Part shown: positions 1 through 6,776 of the stretch, piece after piece | Layout: every line of letters begins with the position of its first letter | Numbering within the stretch: the first letter of the stretch is position 1 | Assembly: GCA_030631415.1 (NCBI GenBank) | Contig: DAOVLE010000113.1 | Location: forward strand, 1-15,922 | DNA from: JAAEQG01 sp023133475 | Lineage (GTDB): Bacteria; Planctomycetota; Phycisphaerae; UBA1845 | Direction of reading: 5' to 3' | Length of the DNA: 15,922 bases | Notes under the pieces: model-generated | The model's input: only the letters and a program-made list of their open reading frames with translations | What the model was told of the DNA's origin: nothing | Databases searched by the model: none | Position numbers and translations under genes: made by a program

Positions 1-139
1 GCGCTAGGCCCGGCATTTATGCCGGGTAAACAAGGCATTGTATCCCCTTTTTCTTCCTCCGCCGCCTTCGGCGGCAGAGGAAGAAAAAGGGGGTTATTAC
101 TCCGTCCTTTCAACCCGGCATAAATGCCGGGCCTAGCGC
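1..139. repeat. Nested long inverted repeat (MITE- or REP-like), 139 bp
   Basis: The first 27 bases (1-27) are perfectly reverse-complementary to 113-139. Each arm is itself palindromic: CCCGGCAT-TT-ATGCCGGG at 9-26, and its mirror on the right. Nested inside is a second hairpin at 44-92. It has a 16-bp outer stem (44-59 with 77-92), a single C-A mismatch, then a 6-bp stem GCCGCC/GGCGGC closing on a 3-nt loop (67-69). The element starts at the window edge, so it may extend further left. It contains no open frame of note. It could be a non-autonomous mobile element, a REP-type palindrome, or a transcription-stop structure, but no T-tract follows the hairpin. No target-site duplication can be judged, because the left flank is missing. 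Confidence 0.8.
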
Positions 140-193
140 TGAAAAACACAATCCTCGTAAGGCCAAAGTTCCTATAGTCCAAAGTCCTTGGTT

Positions 194-234
194 GGTGGGT
201 TCCACCTCGCTCCGCGAGGTTCCACCCACCCTAC
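194..234 (-). repeat. 41-nt hairpin repeat, copy 1
   Basis: Read on the minus strand it begins GTAGGGTGGG and is identical to the copies at 3424-3464 and 6777-6817. Its fold has a 6-bp outer stem (GGTGGG with CCCACC), a symmetric 5x5 internal loop, an inner stem built on CCTCGC/GCGAGG, and a 3-nt loop. Unlike the other copies it is not next to a recognisable gene end. Confidence 0.9.
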
Positions 235-420
235 GTTTATAGCGCATCCCAATTATAATCATACCTTGCTTGCTTGTCGCGGTAGCCGATCTGTCACCAC
301 CGGACGGGCTAAGTTATCCACAGTGTGGAAAAGTTGTTAATTCTGGTCGAGTTCAACGCTTTCACTTTCAAATAGACTCAATCCACCAATCGGAGGGGTA
401 GAGAAATCCTGCCGGGACTG
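235..420. other. oriC: Probable chromosomal origin (oriC) upstream of dnaA
   Basis: A perfect DnaA box, TTATCCACA, lies at 314-322. One base further on, 324-332 reads TTTTCCACA on the minus strand, which also fits the TTWTNCACA consensus. The two therefore form an inverted pair. Flanking sequence is comparatively AT-rich (about 245-275 and 332-385) and could act as the unwinding element. Position next to dnaA is typical of bacterial origins. Only two strong boxes were found by eye, fewer than many origins contain, so the functional origin may extend left of the window or use weaker boxes. Confidence 0.6.
314..332. promoter_or_regulatory. Inverted pair of DnaA boxes
   Basis: TTATCCACA at 314-322 (plus strand) and TTTTCCACA at 324-332 (minus strand), separated by one base. 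The first is an exact high-affinity DnaA box and the second differs at one position. They could serve in origin binding, dnaA autoregulation, or both. Confidence 0.7.
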
Positions 421-537
421 TACAATGGTGAGGTTGGTGGTAGAAATGGGAGATAGGAACGCAACTTTCTACTTATAAAGATGTTATCTGCATCCTGGGC
501 AACCCGGGTTTGTGACGGTCGCGGTATTGATTGGTGG

Positions 538-565
538 GTCCCCCACCGCTTTAGCGGTGGGGGAC
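538..565. repeat. Perfect 12-bp hairpin in the dnaA leader
   Basis: GTCCCCCACCGC at 538-549 pairs perfectly with GCGGTGGGGGAC at 554-565 across the 4-nt loop TTTA. A related imperfect hairpin lies downstream at 628-647 (CCCACGGC-TAAA-GCCATGGG, one mismatch). The two are similar GC-rich palindromes with TTTA/TAAA loops. No T-tract follows either, so a terminator role is not supported. They sit about 130 and 50 nt before the dnaA start and would fold in any mRNA initiated upstream. Confidence 0.75.
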
Positions 566-627
566 GCGAATAGTTCCTCCGAGCACCGTCGGACCCAAGA
601 TCAGTGTGGACGTTTGGATTCGTGTCC

Positions 628-647
628 CCCACGGCTAAAGCCATGGG
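628..647. repeat. Imperfect hairpin before dnaA
   Basis: CCCACGGC and GCCATGGG flank a TAAA loop, with 7 of 8 pairs intact. It resembles the perfect hairpin at 538-565 and is probably a degenerate relative of it. Confidence 0.5.
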
Positions 648-695
648 CCACCCGACCTCACGGTTGCGGCACTAATGGGATTGGGAGTCAGCTAG

Positions 696-2027
696 ATGGC
701 CACTCTAAAAGCCTCTGAATGGAGTGACATTACAGGCCACATGCGGGTCAATTTCCCCGACCTGGTCCGTGGATGGTTCAGCACCCTGGAACCGCGAGGC
801 CTGGAAGGCGGAGTGCTGACCGTCGGTGCCGGCAATAGCTCGCAAGTCCGTTACTTGGCGAAACATTGCCGCCGGCCCTTTGTCGAAGCCGCCCAAGCCG
901 CTACCGGAATGCTGGTCTCAGTGTGCTTTGAGACCGATAACCCCGAGCCTGCCCCGAGCCTTTCGTTGTCGTTTGAACAGGAATTCCCCGAACTGACCCT
1001 CAACAGCGATTACGTCTTCGAGAATTTCGTCACCGGGCCTTGCAACCGCCTCGCTCATGCGGCAGCCATCGCGGTGAGTGAGAAACCAGGCCGGGCCTAC
1101 AACCCACTGTTTCTGCACGGGGACGTGGGGCTGGGCAAGACCCACCTCTTGCAGGCGGTATGCCACACGATTCAAACACGCGAGCCTCAGCAGCAGGCGT
1201 CCTACATCTCCTGTGAAACTTTCACCAATCACTTCATCGAGGCGGTCGAAAAGGGGGCACTCAACCAGTTCCGCTACCGGTATCGCCACGTGGGCATTCT
1301 GGTGATCGACGATATCCAGTTCCTTGCCGAGCGCGAGCGTAGCCAGGAGGAGTTTTTCCACACCTTCAACACCCTGCACCAAGCCCAACGCCAGATTATC
1401 ATGTCCGCCGACTGCTGCCCGTCGGAAATCCCCAGCTTGCAGGAGCGGTTAGTCAGCCGTTTCAACTCCGGCCTGGTGGCATTGATGGACCGACCATGCC
1501 TGGAGACGCGGATGGCCATCATCCGCAAAAAGGCCAAGCTCCGCTGCATAGAAGTGCCCGAGGACGTGGTCAAGCTCATCGCCTCGGAAATCAAGACCAA
1601 TATCCGCGAACTGGAGGGGGCTTTGGTGAAGACCGACGCCCTGAGCCAAACCCGCGATGGGATCATCAACCACGAAATCGCCTCAGAAGCCCTGGGAACC
1701 ACCATGAACAACCATATGGTAACGATTCCCAGCATCATCGACCGGGTCAGTGTGCACTATGGTGTGCGTGTGTCGGACTTGCAAAGTCGCAAGCGCACCA
1801 AGTCCGTCGTCTTCCCACGGCAGGTTTGCATGTATCTGGGACGTGAACTCACCAAACACAGCCTGGGGGAAATTGGCGGTTTCTTCGGGGGGCGCGACCA
1901 TTCCACGGTCCTGCACAGTAGCCGGCTCATCAAAGAGGCCCGGGAATCCGACCCGCAGTTGAACCACGCATTGGAAGAAATAACAACCCTGTTAATAAGA
2001 GGCCAACAAACACGAGGAAGCCTGTGA
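696..2027 (+). CDS. dnaA: Chromosomal replication initiator protein DnaA
   Basis: The 443-residue product is the AAA+ ATPase that binds DnaA boxes and opens the origin. Residues 1-75 resemble domain I, and a short linker follows to about 95. The AAA+ core shows Walker A HGDVGLGKTH (141-150), Walker B ILVIDDIQFL (201-210), a sensor-1 region (IIMSAD, 234-239), the arginine segment RLVSRFNSGL (251-260) and sensor 2 NIRELEGAL (302-310). The C-terminal helix-turn-helix carries the DnaA signature around 393-412, with GRDHSTVLHS. Walker A has GDVGLGKT where GGVGLGKT is commoner. The ATG at 696 is preceded by GGGAG at 683-687, a good ribosome-binding site. The probable oriC lies upstream and dnaN follows. 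Domain II is short, and total length is near the family norm. Confidence 0.97.
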   Translation: MATLKASEWSDITGHMRVNFPDLVRGWFSTLEPRGLEGGVLTVGAGNSSQVRYLAKHCRRPFVEAAQAATGMLVSVCFETDNPEPAPSLSLSFEQEFPELTLNSDYVFENFVTGPCNRLAHAAAIAVSEKPGRAYNPLFLHGDVGLGKTHLLQAVCHTIQTREPQQQASYISCETFTNHFIEAVEKGALNQFRYRYRHVGILVIDDIQFLAERERSQEEFFHTFNTLHQAQRQIIMSADCCPSEIPSLQERLVSRFNSGLVALMDRPCLETRMAIIRKKAKLRCIEVPEDVVKLIASEIKTNIRELEGALVKTDALSQTRDGIINHEIASEALGTTMNNHMVTIPSIIDRVSVHYGVRVSDLQSRKRTKSVVFPRQVCMYLGRELTKHSLGEIGGFFGGRDHSTVLHSSRLIKEARESDPQLNHALEEITTLLIRGQQTRGSL

Positions 2028-2287
2028 GCAAAGCTGTGATTCACTCCGAGGTTAAACACAGCCTCCGGGTTCCCCCGGCGGATCCGCCGCGGGTTGTGCG
2101 TCAGCAGCGAGTTGCCGACAGAAAAACTCACAGAAAGCCCACACGCCTCGATGGGCTGGTCAACGGCTTACAAGCTGATACAATAAGAGTTTACAATAGG
2201 AAGGGTTCCGCTGAGCACGGATTTCACAACACCATCTAAGGACATACAAAGGATATTAGGTAATAATTATAGAAGGGCATTTCAACG
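2028..2287. other. dnaA-dnaN intergenic region (260 bp)
   Basis: The first part carries GC-rich palindromic sequence, including the 14-nt perfect palindrome CGGCGGATCCGCCG at 2076-2089. The second part, from about 2160, is AT-rich and contains two TACAAT motifs (2179-2184 and 2192-2197) that could be -10 elements for dnaN, though no good -35 was seen. No DnaA box matching TTWTNCACA was found here by eye. A 71-codon frame starts with GTG at 2024, overlapping the dnaA stop as GTGA, but its product shows no recognisable domain and is probably not a gene. Confidence 0.5.
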
Positions 2288-3409
2288 ATGAAGGTTCAGC
2301 TTAATCGTGGGGAGTTTGCGGACGCCATGGGAGTGATCTCCAGCGTGGTCCCGACGCGCAGCACCAAACCGATTCTCCGGTGCACGTTGTTGCACGCCTT
2401 GAAAGACCACTGTGTGCTGACGGCTGCGGACCAGGAAGTTGGTATTGGTGTCCGTATGGTGTTGAATCAGGTGGAGGTTGGCGAAGAAGGCCGGGTTCTG
2501 GTGGCTGCGGACAAACTTGCCCAGATTGTGCGTGAATCCACAACCGATACGTTGGAGCTGGAAGCGGCTGAGTTTGGGTCTGAGTCTGACTCGGTCTGCC
2601 ATGTCAGGGGGAAAGGTGCGCACTTCCAGATTTACTGCCAGGACCCCAACGACTTTCCCCCCGTAGCTGAAATGTCGAAAGAGACCAGTTTCGAGTTGAA
2701 TGCAAAGGAGTTGAAGCGGCTTTCGGAATGGACGGTGTTCGCCGCTGCCAAGGAGAGCACCCGTTATGCGATAAACGGTATATTATGGGACAAGCATGGG
2801 GATGCTCTGGTGATGGTTGCCACCGACGGACGGCGCCTGGCTCGAGCTGTGGGAACCGTGCGCACCGAGGGCACCGCTGATATTCGTGCTATTGTGCCTG
2901 CCAAGGCGATGCACCTGTTCCTGCGGGTGATGGCGGACGAAGAGGAGCCTATCAGGGTCGCGATTGCAGAGACTCAGATTATTGTGGGGTCGGCCCGTGC
3001 CACAATTTCCGCGGGGCTGATCGAGGGGAAGTTCCCGGAGTATCAAGAAGTTATCCCAGCCGATTGCGACAAGGAGATCGAGCTTTCCACGCTGGAGCTT
3101 CTGGGGGCGGTCAGGCAGGCGGCGCTGCTGACCAACGAGGATTCCAAGGGTGTCCGGTTTGCTCTGAGCCAGGGGGACCTGACGCTCTCCAGTCGTGCAC
3201 CCGAGCAAGGGGAAGCCACCGTCTCACTGCCGGTGCAATATACCGGTGAGCCGATTGATATTGGTTTCAATCCGGTGTTTATGATTGAAGCCCTGCGTGC
3301 TGTTCACGATGATACAGTCAGGCTCAAGCTGAAAGCACCCAAACGACCGGGTGTGTTGACCGTCGGCGAGGACCTGTTGCACGTGGTAATGCCGGTGAAT
3401 CTGTCTTGA
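2288..3409 (+). CDS. dnaN: DNA polymerase III subunit beta (sliding clamp)
   Basis: The 373-residue product is the ring-shaped clamp that tethers replicative polymerase and repair factors to DNA. Length and the three-domain layout (about 1-120, 130-245 and 250-373) match the family. Recognisable segments are TRSTKPIL near 23-30, DPNDFPPV near 118-125, ATDGRRLAR near 178-186, EGKFPEYQEVIP near 247-258 and the terminal VMPVNLS, equivalent to the usual MPVRL ending that forms part of the partner-binding pocket. The ATG is preceded by AGAAGGG (2271-2277) at good spacing. It follows dnaA by 260 bp, so it may have its own promoter. A 41-nt hairpin repeat begins 15 nt after the stop. Confidence 0.96.
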   Translation: MKVQLNRGEFADAMGVISSVVPTRSTKPILRCTLLHALKDHCVLTAADQEVGIGVRMVLNQVEVGEEGRVLVAADKLAQIVRESTTDTLELEAAEFGSESDSVCHVRGKGAHFQIYCQDPNDFPPVAEMSKETSFELNAKELKRLSEWTVFAAAKESTRYAINGILWDKHGDALVMVATDGRRLARAVGTVRTEGTADIRAIVPAKAMHLFLRVMADEEEPIRVAIAETQIIVGSARATISAGLIEGKFPEYQEVIPADCDKEIELSTLELLGAVRQAALLTNEDSKGVRFALSQGDLTLSSRAPEQGEATVSLPVQYTGEPIDIGFNPVFMIEALRAVHDDTVRLKLKAPKRPGVLTVGEDLLHVVMPVNLS

Positions 3410-3423
3410 CAGGTGTGTAAAAC

Positions 3424-3464
3424 GTAGGGTGGGTGGAACCTCGCGGAGCGAGGTGGAACCCACC
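3424..3464 (+). repeat. 41-nt hairpin repeat, copy 2 (3' of dnaN)
   Basis: Identical to copies 1 and 4 and oriented with its GTAGGG end toward the dnaN stop. The inner stem (7 bp with a GGA loop) and the outer 6-bp GGTGGG/CCCACC-type stem are intact. It lacks a downstream T-tract, so it is not a classical intrinsic terminator. It may act as a 3' mRNA structure. Confidence 0.9.
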
Positions 3465-3490
3465 ATTTTGGGACTGTGGGTTGAGCCGGG

Positions 3491-3538
3491 AGGGTAAGGC
3501 TCCCGCCGTGCCGGGAAGGCGGGTGGAACCCGCCCTAC
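3491..3538. repeat. GC-rich palindromic cluster between dnaN and dciA
   Basis: A hairpin GGCGGG-TGGAA-CCCGCC at 3518-3534 followed by CTAC is a shorter relative of the 41-nt repeat in minus orientation (GTAGGGCGGG on the minus strand). A second palindromic stretch lies just before it (GGGAG...CTCCC, about 3489-3505). With copy 2 at 3424 the element forms an inverted pair with GTAGGG ends pointing outward. The final AG of this cluster runs into the AGGA ribosome-binding site of dciA. Confidence 0.65.
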
Positions 3539-3551
3539 AGGATGGCTTGAG

Positions 3552-3971
3552 ATGAACACGCCGCGGCGCGATCCGTTGGAATGGATTTCCCTGAACCGCC
3601 AACCGCATAGGCCGCAGACTATTGGGGCGTTGGCCTCCAAGCTGGTCGAGCCCAAGGTGAGGGAGGTGCCGCGCCGAGAGGCGGTGCGAAGCTGCATAGG
3701 CTGGCTGGTCGACGATACCTTTCGCCGGCTTTGCACGTTGGGGAAGGTGGGCCGCCGTAGTGTGGAGATTCTGGTGGACCATCCGACGGCTGCAGTTGCG
3801 CTTCGCCGGCAGTGGTTAATGTGTCTGGTGGAGCATCTGGATCGTCACTGCCGTTTTGTGGTGTCGCCCAGAATCGACTTTAACCTGGGCGCGGGGGGGG
3901 ACAGGTTCACCAGCCCGGAGGCGAACCAAGCGGTGGAGGGCCAAACCATGCGAGATAACACTGATGAGTGA
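3552..3971 (+). CDS. dciA: DUF721 family protein, probable helicase loader DciA
   Basis: The product has 139 residues. Placement between dnaN and gyrB and the general DUF721-type pattern in the N-terminal half (IGALASKLVEPKV near 24-36) support assignment to the DciA family, which is thought to load or assist the DnaB helicase in bacteria lacking DnaC or DnaI. No catalytic motif is expected. The ATG is preceded by AGGA at 3539-3542. The stop overlaps the gyrB start by 8 bp, which suggests translational coupling. A run of eight G residues (3893-3900) lies in codons 114-117, a place prone to slippage or sequencing error. The assignment rests on context as much as on sequence, because this family is poorly conserved. 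Confidence 0.75.
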   Translation: MNTPRRDPLEWISLNRQPHRPQTIGALASKLVEPKVREVPRREAVRSCIGWLVDDTFRRLCTLGKVGRRSVEILVDHPTAAVALRRQWLMCLVEHLDRHCRFVVSPRIDFNLGAGGDRFTSPEANQAVEGQTMRDNTDE

Positions 3972-6603
3972 ATTGCCTACCGACAACGTGGAGGGTGAAA
4001 CGGTGGAGAGCCAAGTGGGCTGCCCACCGCAGCCGGATCATACCCCCAATACGGGAGAGGATTCGGAGACTGCCTACGATGAGTCTCAAATTACGGTCCT
4101 GGAGGGGCTTAGCGCGGTGCGGCGCCGGCCGGCTATGTATATAGGCGGCACCGGTGCCGGCGGGCTGCACCATCTTATTTACGAGGTGGTGGATAACGCC
4201 ATCGACGAGGCGATGGTGGGCTATTGCAAGAACATTCTGGTCAAGCTCAATGCCGATGGGAGCTGCACGGTGGTGGACGACGGCCGTGGGATACCGGTCG
4301 GGCGGAAACGCCACGAGAACCCCCAGCTCGACGGCAAGTCGGCGCTGGAGATCGTGATGACCGTGCTGCACGCGGGGGGGAAATTCGACCGCGGTGCCTA
4401 CAAGGTTTCCGGCGGCTTGCACGGGGTGGGGGTCAGCGTGGTGAATGCGCTGAGTGAGTGGCTGGAGGTTGAGGTCTTTCAGGACGGCAAGATTCACTCG
4501 ATGCGTTTTGAACGGGGCGAGACAGCCAGGGAAATAGCGGTGGTGGGGACCACTAACAAGCGTGGGACGCGGGTGGAGTTTTGCCCCGATCCGGAGATTT
4601 TCCCCGATTGCGAGTTCAAATTCGAGACGGTGGTGGCGCGGCTGCGTGAGTTGGCCTATTTGAATAACGATTTGCGGATTCGGGTGGTTGACGCTCGAGA
4701 GGGCAAAGAAGCGGACTTTCATTTCGAGGATGGGTTGGCTGAGTATGCCAGGTATCTGGCTGGTGGGGCGGTGTTTCTGCATCGGGACGTGATCCGCCTG
4801 CGTGCCGCCGACGAGGCACAGGGGCTGATGTGTGACATCGCGATGTGCTATACGGACAGCTACAGCGAGTCGATCCTTTGTTTTGCCAACAACATCCACA
4901 ACATCGATGGCGGGATGCACATGTCCGGCTTTCGCAGTGCGCTGACGCGGGTGGCCAACACTTATGCCCGGAACAATGGGATGCTCAAAGGGAAAGTCAC
5001 GCCGACGGGTGACGACTGGCGCGAGGGTCTAATTGCGCTGGTGACGGTCAAGTTGCCCGAGCCGCAGTTCGAGGGGCAGACCAAGGTGCGTTTGCTGAAC
5101 CCGGAGATCGACTCCTTTGTGCAGCGGACGGTCAACAAGCTGTACGGTAGTTTTCTGGAGGAGAACCCGGCTGACGCCAAGAAGATCGTGGAGAAAGGCA
5201 CGCAGGCTGCCCATGCCCGCGAGGCTTCGCGCAAGGCCCGCGAACTGGCTCGCAAGAGCGTGTTGAGCGGGGGCGGGCTGCCCGGCAAGTTGTGGGATTG
5301 CCGCTCGAAGGACGCCGAGACCACCGAACTGTATCTGGTCGAGGGCGATTCCGCCGGCGGTAGTGCCAAGCAGGGGCGGGATTCCTATACCCAGGCTATC
5401 CTGCCGCTTAAGGGTAAGATTCTTAACGTCGAGAAAGCCCGCCTGGACAAGATGCTCAGCCACGACGAGATACTCCATCTTATCTCCGCGGTGGGATGCG
5501 GGATCGGCAAGGACGAGTTCAACCTCGACAAACTGCGCTATGGCAAGGTCATCATCATGACCGATGCCGATGTGGACGGCAGCCATATTCGCACTTTGCT
5601 GTTGACTTTCCTGTTCCGTCACATGCGCCCGCTGATCGAGGAGGGGCGGATTTACGTGGCTCAACCGCCGTTGTATCTGGTCTCCAAGGGCAAGCATGCC
5701 GAGTATGTGCTGAACGACCGATTGCTCAACGAGAAGTTGGCTGGTCTGGGCCTGAGGGACACCTGCTTGCTGATTCGCGAGCCGGGCGGCGGCGAGCGGG
5801 TGGTCGGCAGTGACGAGTTGCCGGCACTTATGGGGACGCTCGACGCGATTGCGTTCAAAGCTGCCATCCTGCGGCGGCGGGGTGTGGACTTTGCCCGCCT
5901 GCTCCGCGAGGAGCGGGGCCCGGGGCGCGAGTTGCCGTCGATTCTGGCGCTGCTCTATCGCCCGAGCTTGGAGACACCTGCGCGGCACTTCTTCCGTAGC
6001 GAAGCCGAGTTGCTCCGGTTCAAGCAAATGGAGGTTCCCGAAGCCGAGATCATCGACGCCCGCCGTGCGGAAGTGGACGGCAATGGCGACTCGGGCGGCG
6101 AGAACGGCGAGAGCCCGGCGGAGTGTCGGATCATTCGCTACGAGATGGGCGAGTGCCGCCGGCTGGAGGAGCGGCTGAAATGGCTCGAAGAGCGCGGCTT
6201 TACCGCCGACGACTATTTCATGACCCGTGAGGAGTTGGTCACCGGTGAGTTGACACCGGCCAAGTTCCTGCTCCAGCACGGTGATCGTGATCTAGTCGAG
6301 TTGACCAATCTGGCTGAGGTGCCCGAGGGGGTGCGTAATCTGGGCAAGGAGGGGTTGACCATCAAGCGTTTCAAAGGCCTGGGCGAGATGGACGCCGGGG
6401 AGCTGTGGGAAACCACCATGGACCGCAGCAAGCGCACCCTGTTGCGGGTCACCATCACCGACGACCCGGACGACCCCGAGCAACTCGATATCGACGCCCG
6501 CGAAGCCGACCGCATCTTCCGTGTGTTGATGGGCGACAACGTGGACCAACGCCGTCGCTTCATCGAGGAGAACGCCATCAACGTTAAGAACCTCGATGTG
6601 TAG
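3964..6603 (+). CDS. gyrB: DNA gyrase subunit B
   Basis: The 879-residue product is the ATPase and TOPRIM subunit of gyrase, which introduces negative supercoils with GyrA. The GHKL ATPase shows EVVDNAIDEAM (N78), DDGRGIPV (105-112), HAGGKF and GGLHGVGVSV (150-159). The TOPRIM domain shows EGDSAGGSAKQGRD (460-473) and TDADVDG (533-539). The tail has KGLGEMDAGELWETTMD (from about 804) and ends in VKNLDV. The roughly 200 residues between about 590 and 795 are longer than in compact 640-residue gyrases and form a lineage-specific insert. ATG 3964 was chosen because it overlaps the dciA stop and begins before the conserved core, which starts near ITVLEGLSAVRRRPAMYIG. The nearest strong Shine-Dalgarno, GGAGG at 3935-3939, is 24 nt upstream, so coupling with dciA may matter. 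Confidence 0.96.
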   Translation: MSELPTDNVEGETVESQVGCPPQPDHTPNTGEDSETAYDESQITVLEGLSAVRRRPAMYIGGTGAGGLHHLIYEVVDNAIDEAMVGYCKNILVKLNADGSCTVVDDGRGIPVGRKRHENPQLDGKSALEIVMTVLHAGGKFDRGAYKVSGGLHGVGVSVVNALSEWLEVEVFQDGKIHSMRFERGETAREIAVVGTTNKRGTRVEFCPDPEIFPDCEFKFETVVARLRELAYLNNDLRIRVVDAREGKEADFHFEDGLAEYARYLAGGAVFLHRDVIRLRAADEAQGLMCDIAMCYTDSYSESILCFANNIHNIDGGMHMSGFRSALTRVANTYARNNGMLKGKVTPTGDDWREGLIALVTVKLPEPQFEGQTKVRLLNPEIDSFVQRTVNKLYGSFLEENPADAKKIVEKGTQAAHAREASRKARELARKSVLSGGGLPGKLWDCRSKDAETTELYLVEGDSAGGSAKQGRDSYTQAILPLKGKILNVEKARLDKMLSHDEILHLISAVGCGIGKDEFNLDKLRYGKVIIMTDADVDGSHIRTLLLTFLFRHMRPLIEEGRIYVAQPPLYLVSKGKHAEYVLNDRLLNEKLAGLGLRDTCLLIREPGGGERVVGSDELPALMGTLDAIAFKAAILRRRGVDFARLLREERGPGRELPSILALLYRPSLETPARHFFRSEAELLRFKQMEVPEAEIIDARRAEVDGNGDSGGENGESPAECRIIRYEMGECRRLEERLKWLEERGFTADDYFMTREELVTGELTPAKFLLQHGDRDLVELTNLAEVPEGVRNLGKEGLTIKRFKGLGEMDAGELWETTMDRSKRTLLRVTITDDPDDPEQLDIDAREADRIFRVLMGDNVDQRRRFIEENAINVKNLDV

Positions 6604-6616
6604 AGGTTCGGGAACT

Positions 6617-6657
6617 GTAGGGTGGGTGGAGCTTCGCGGAGCGAAGCGCAACCCACC
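6617..6657 (+). repeat. 41-nt hairpin repeat, copy 3 (diverged, 3' of gyrB)
   Basis: It starts 14 nt after the gyrB stop with the GTAGGG end nearest the gene. It differs from the other copies at five positions. Four of these form two complementary pairs in the inner stem (A-T to G-C and C-G to T-A), so the hairpin is preserved while its sequence changes. The fifth lies in the internal loop. Confidence 0.88.
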
Positions 6658-6776
6658 GCACCGGCTAATAAGTCCAAAGTCTGTAGGTCGGCCCTGCGGC
6701 GAAGGACGGGATCGGATCGGCCAGAGCCTCGCCCTCCCGGTTCAACCCGCAGTCTCAGGGTTGACAATCCCCGAAG

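Noticed and set aside
44..92. Intrinsic terminator interpretation of the inner hairpin
   Set aside because: The stem is strong but no run of T residues follows on either strand outside the stem, and no gene end is visible nearby.
378..644. 88-residue minus-strand frame upstream of dnaA
   Set aside because: It is made largely of translated hairpin repeats (Pro/Arg/Ser-rich), has no domain and overlaps the dnaA leader.
1354..1362. DnaA box-like TTTTCCACA inside dnaA
   Set aside because: It encodes the conserved FFHTFN segment of DnaA, so the match is explained by coding constraint.
3856..3963. Upstream extension of gyrB
   Set aside because: It overlaps dciA in another frame and does not resemble GyrB. 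The conserved protein begins after 3964.
5029..6279. Long minus-strand open frame (416 codons) opposite gyrB
   Set aside because: It is a typical antisense shadow of a GC-rich gene. GyrB motifs cover the plus strand throughout.
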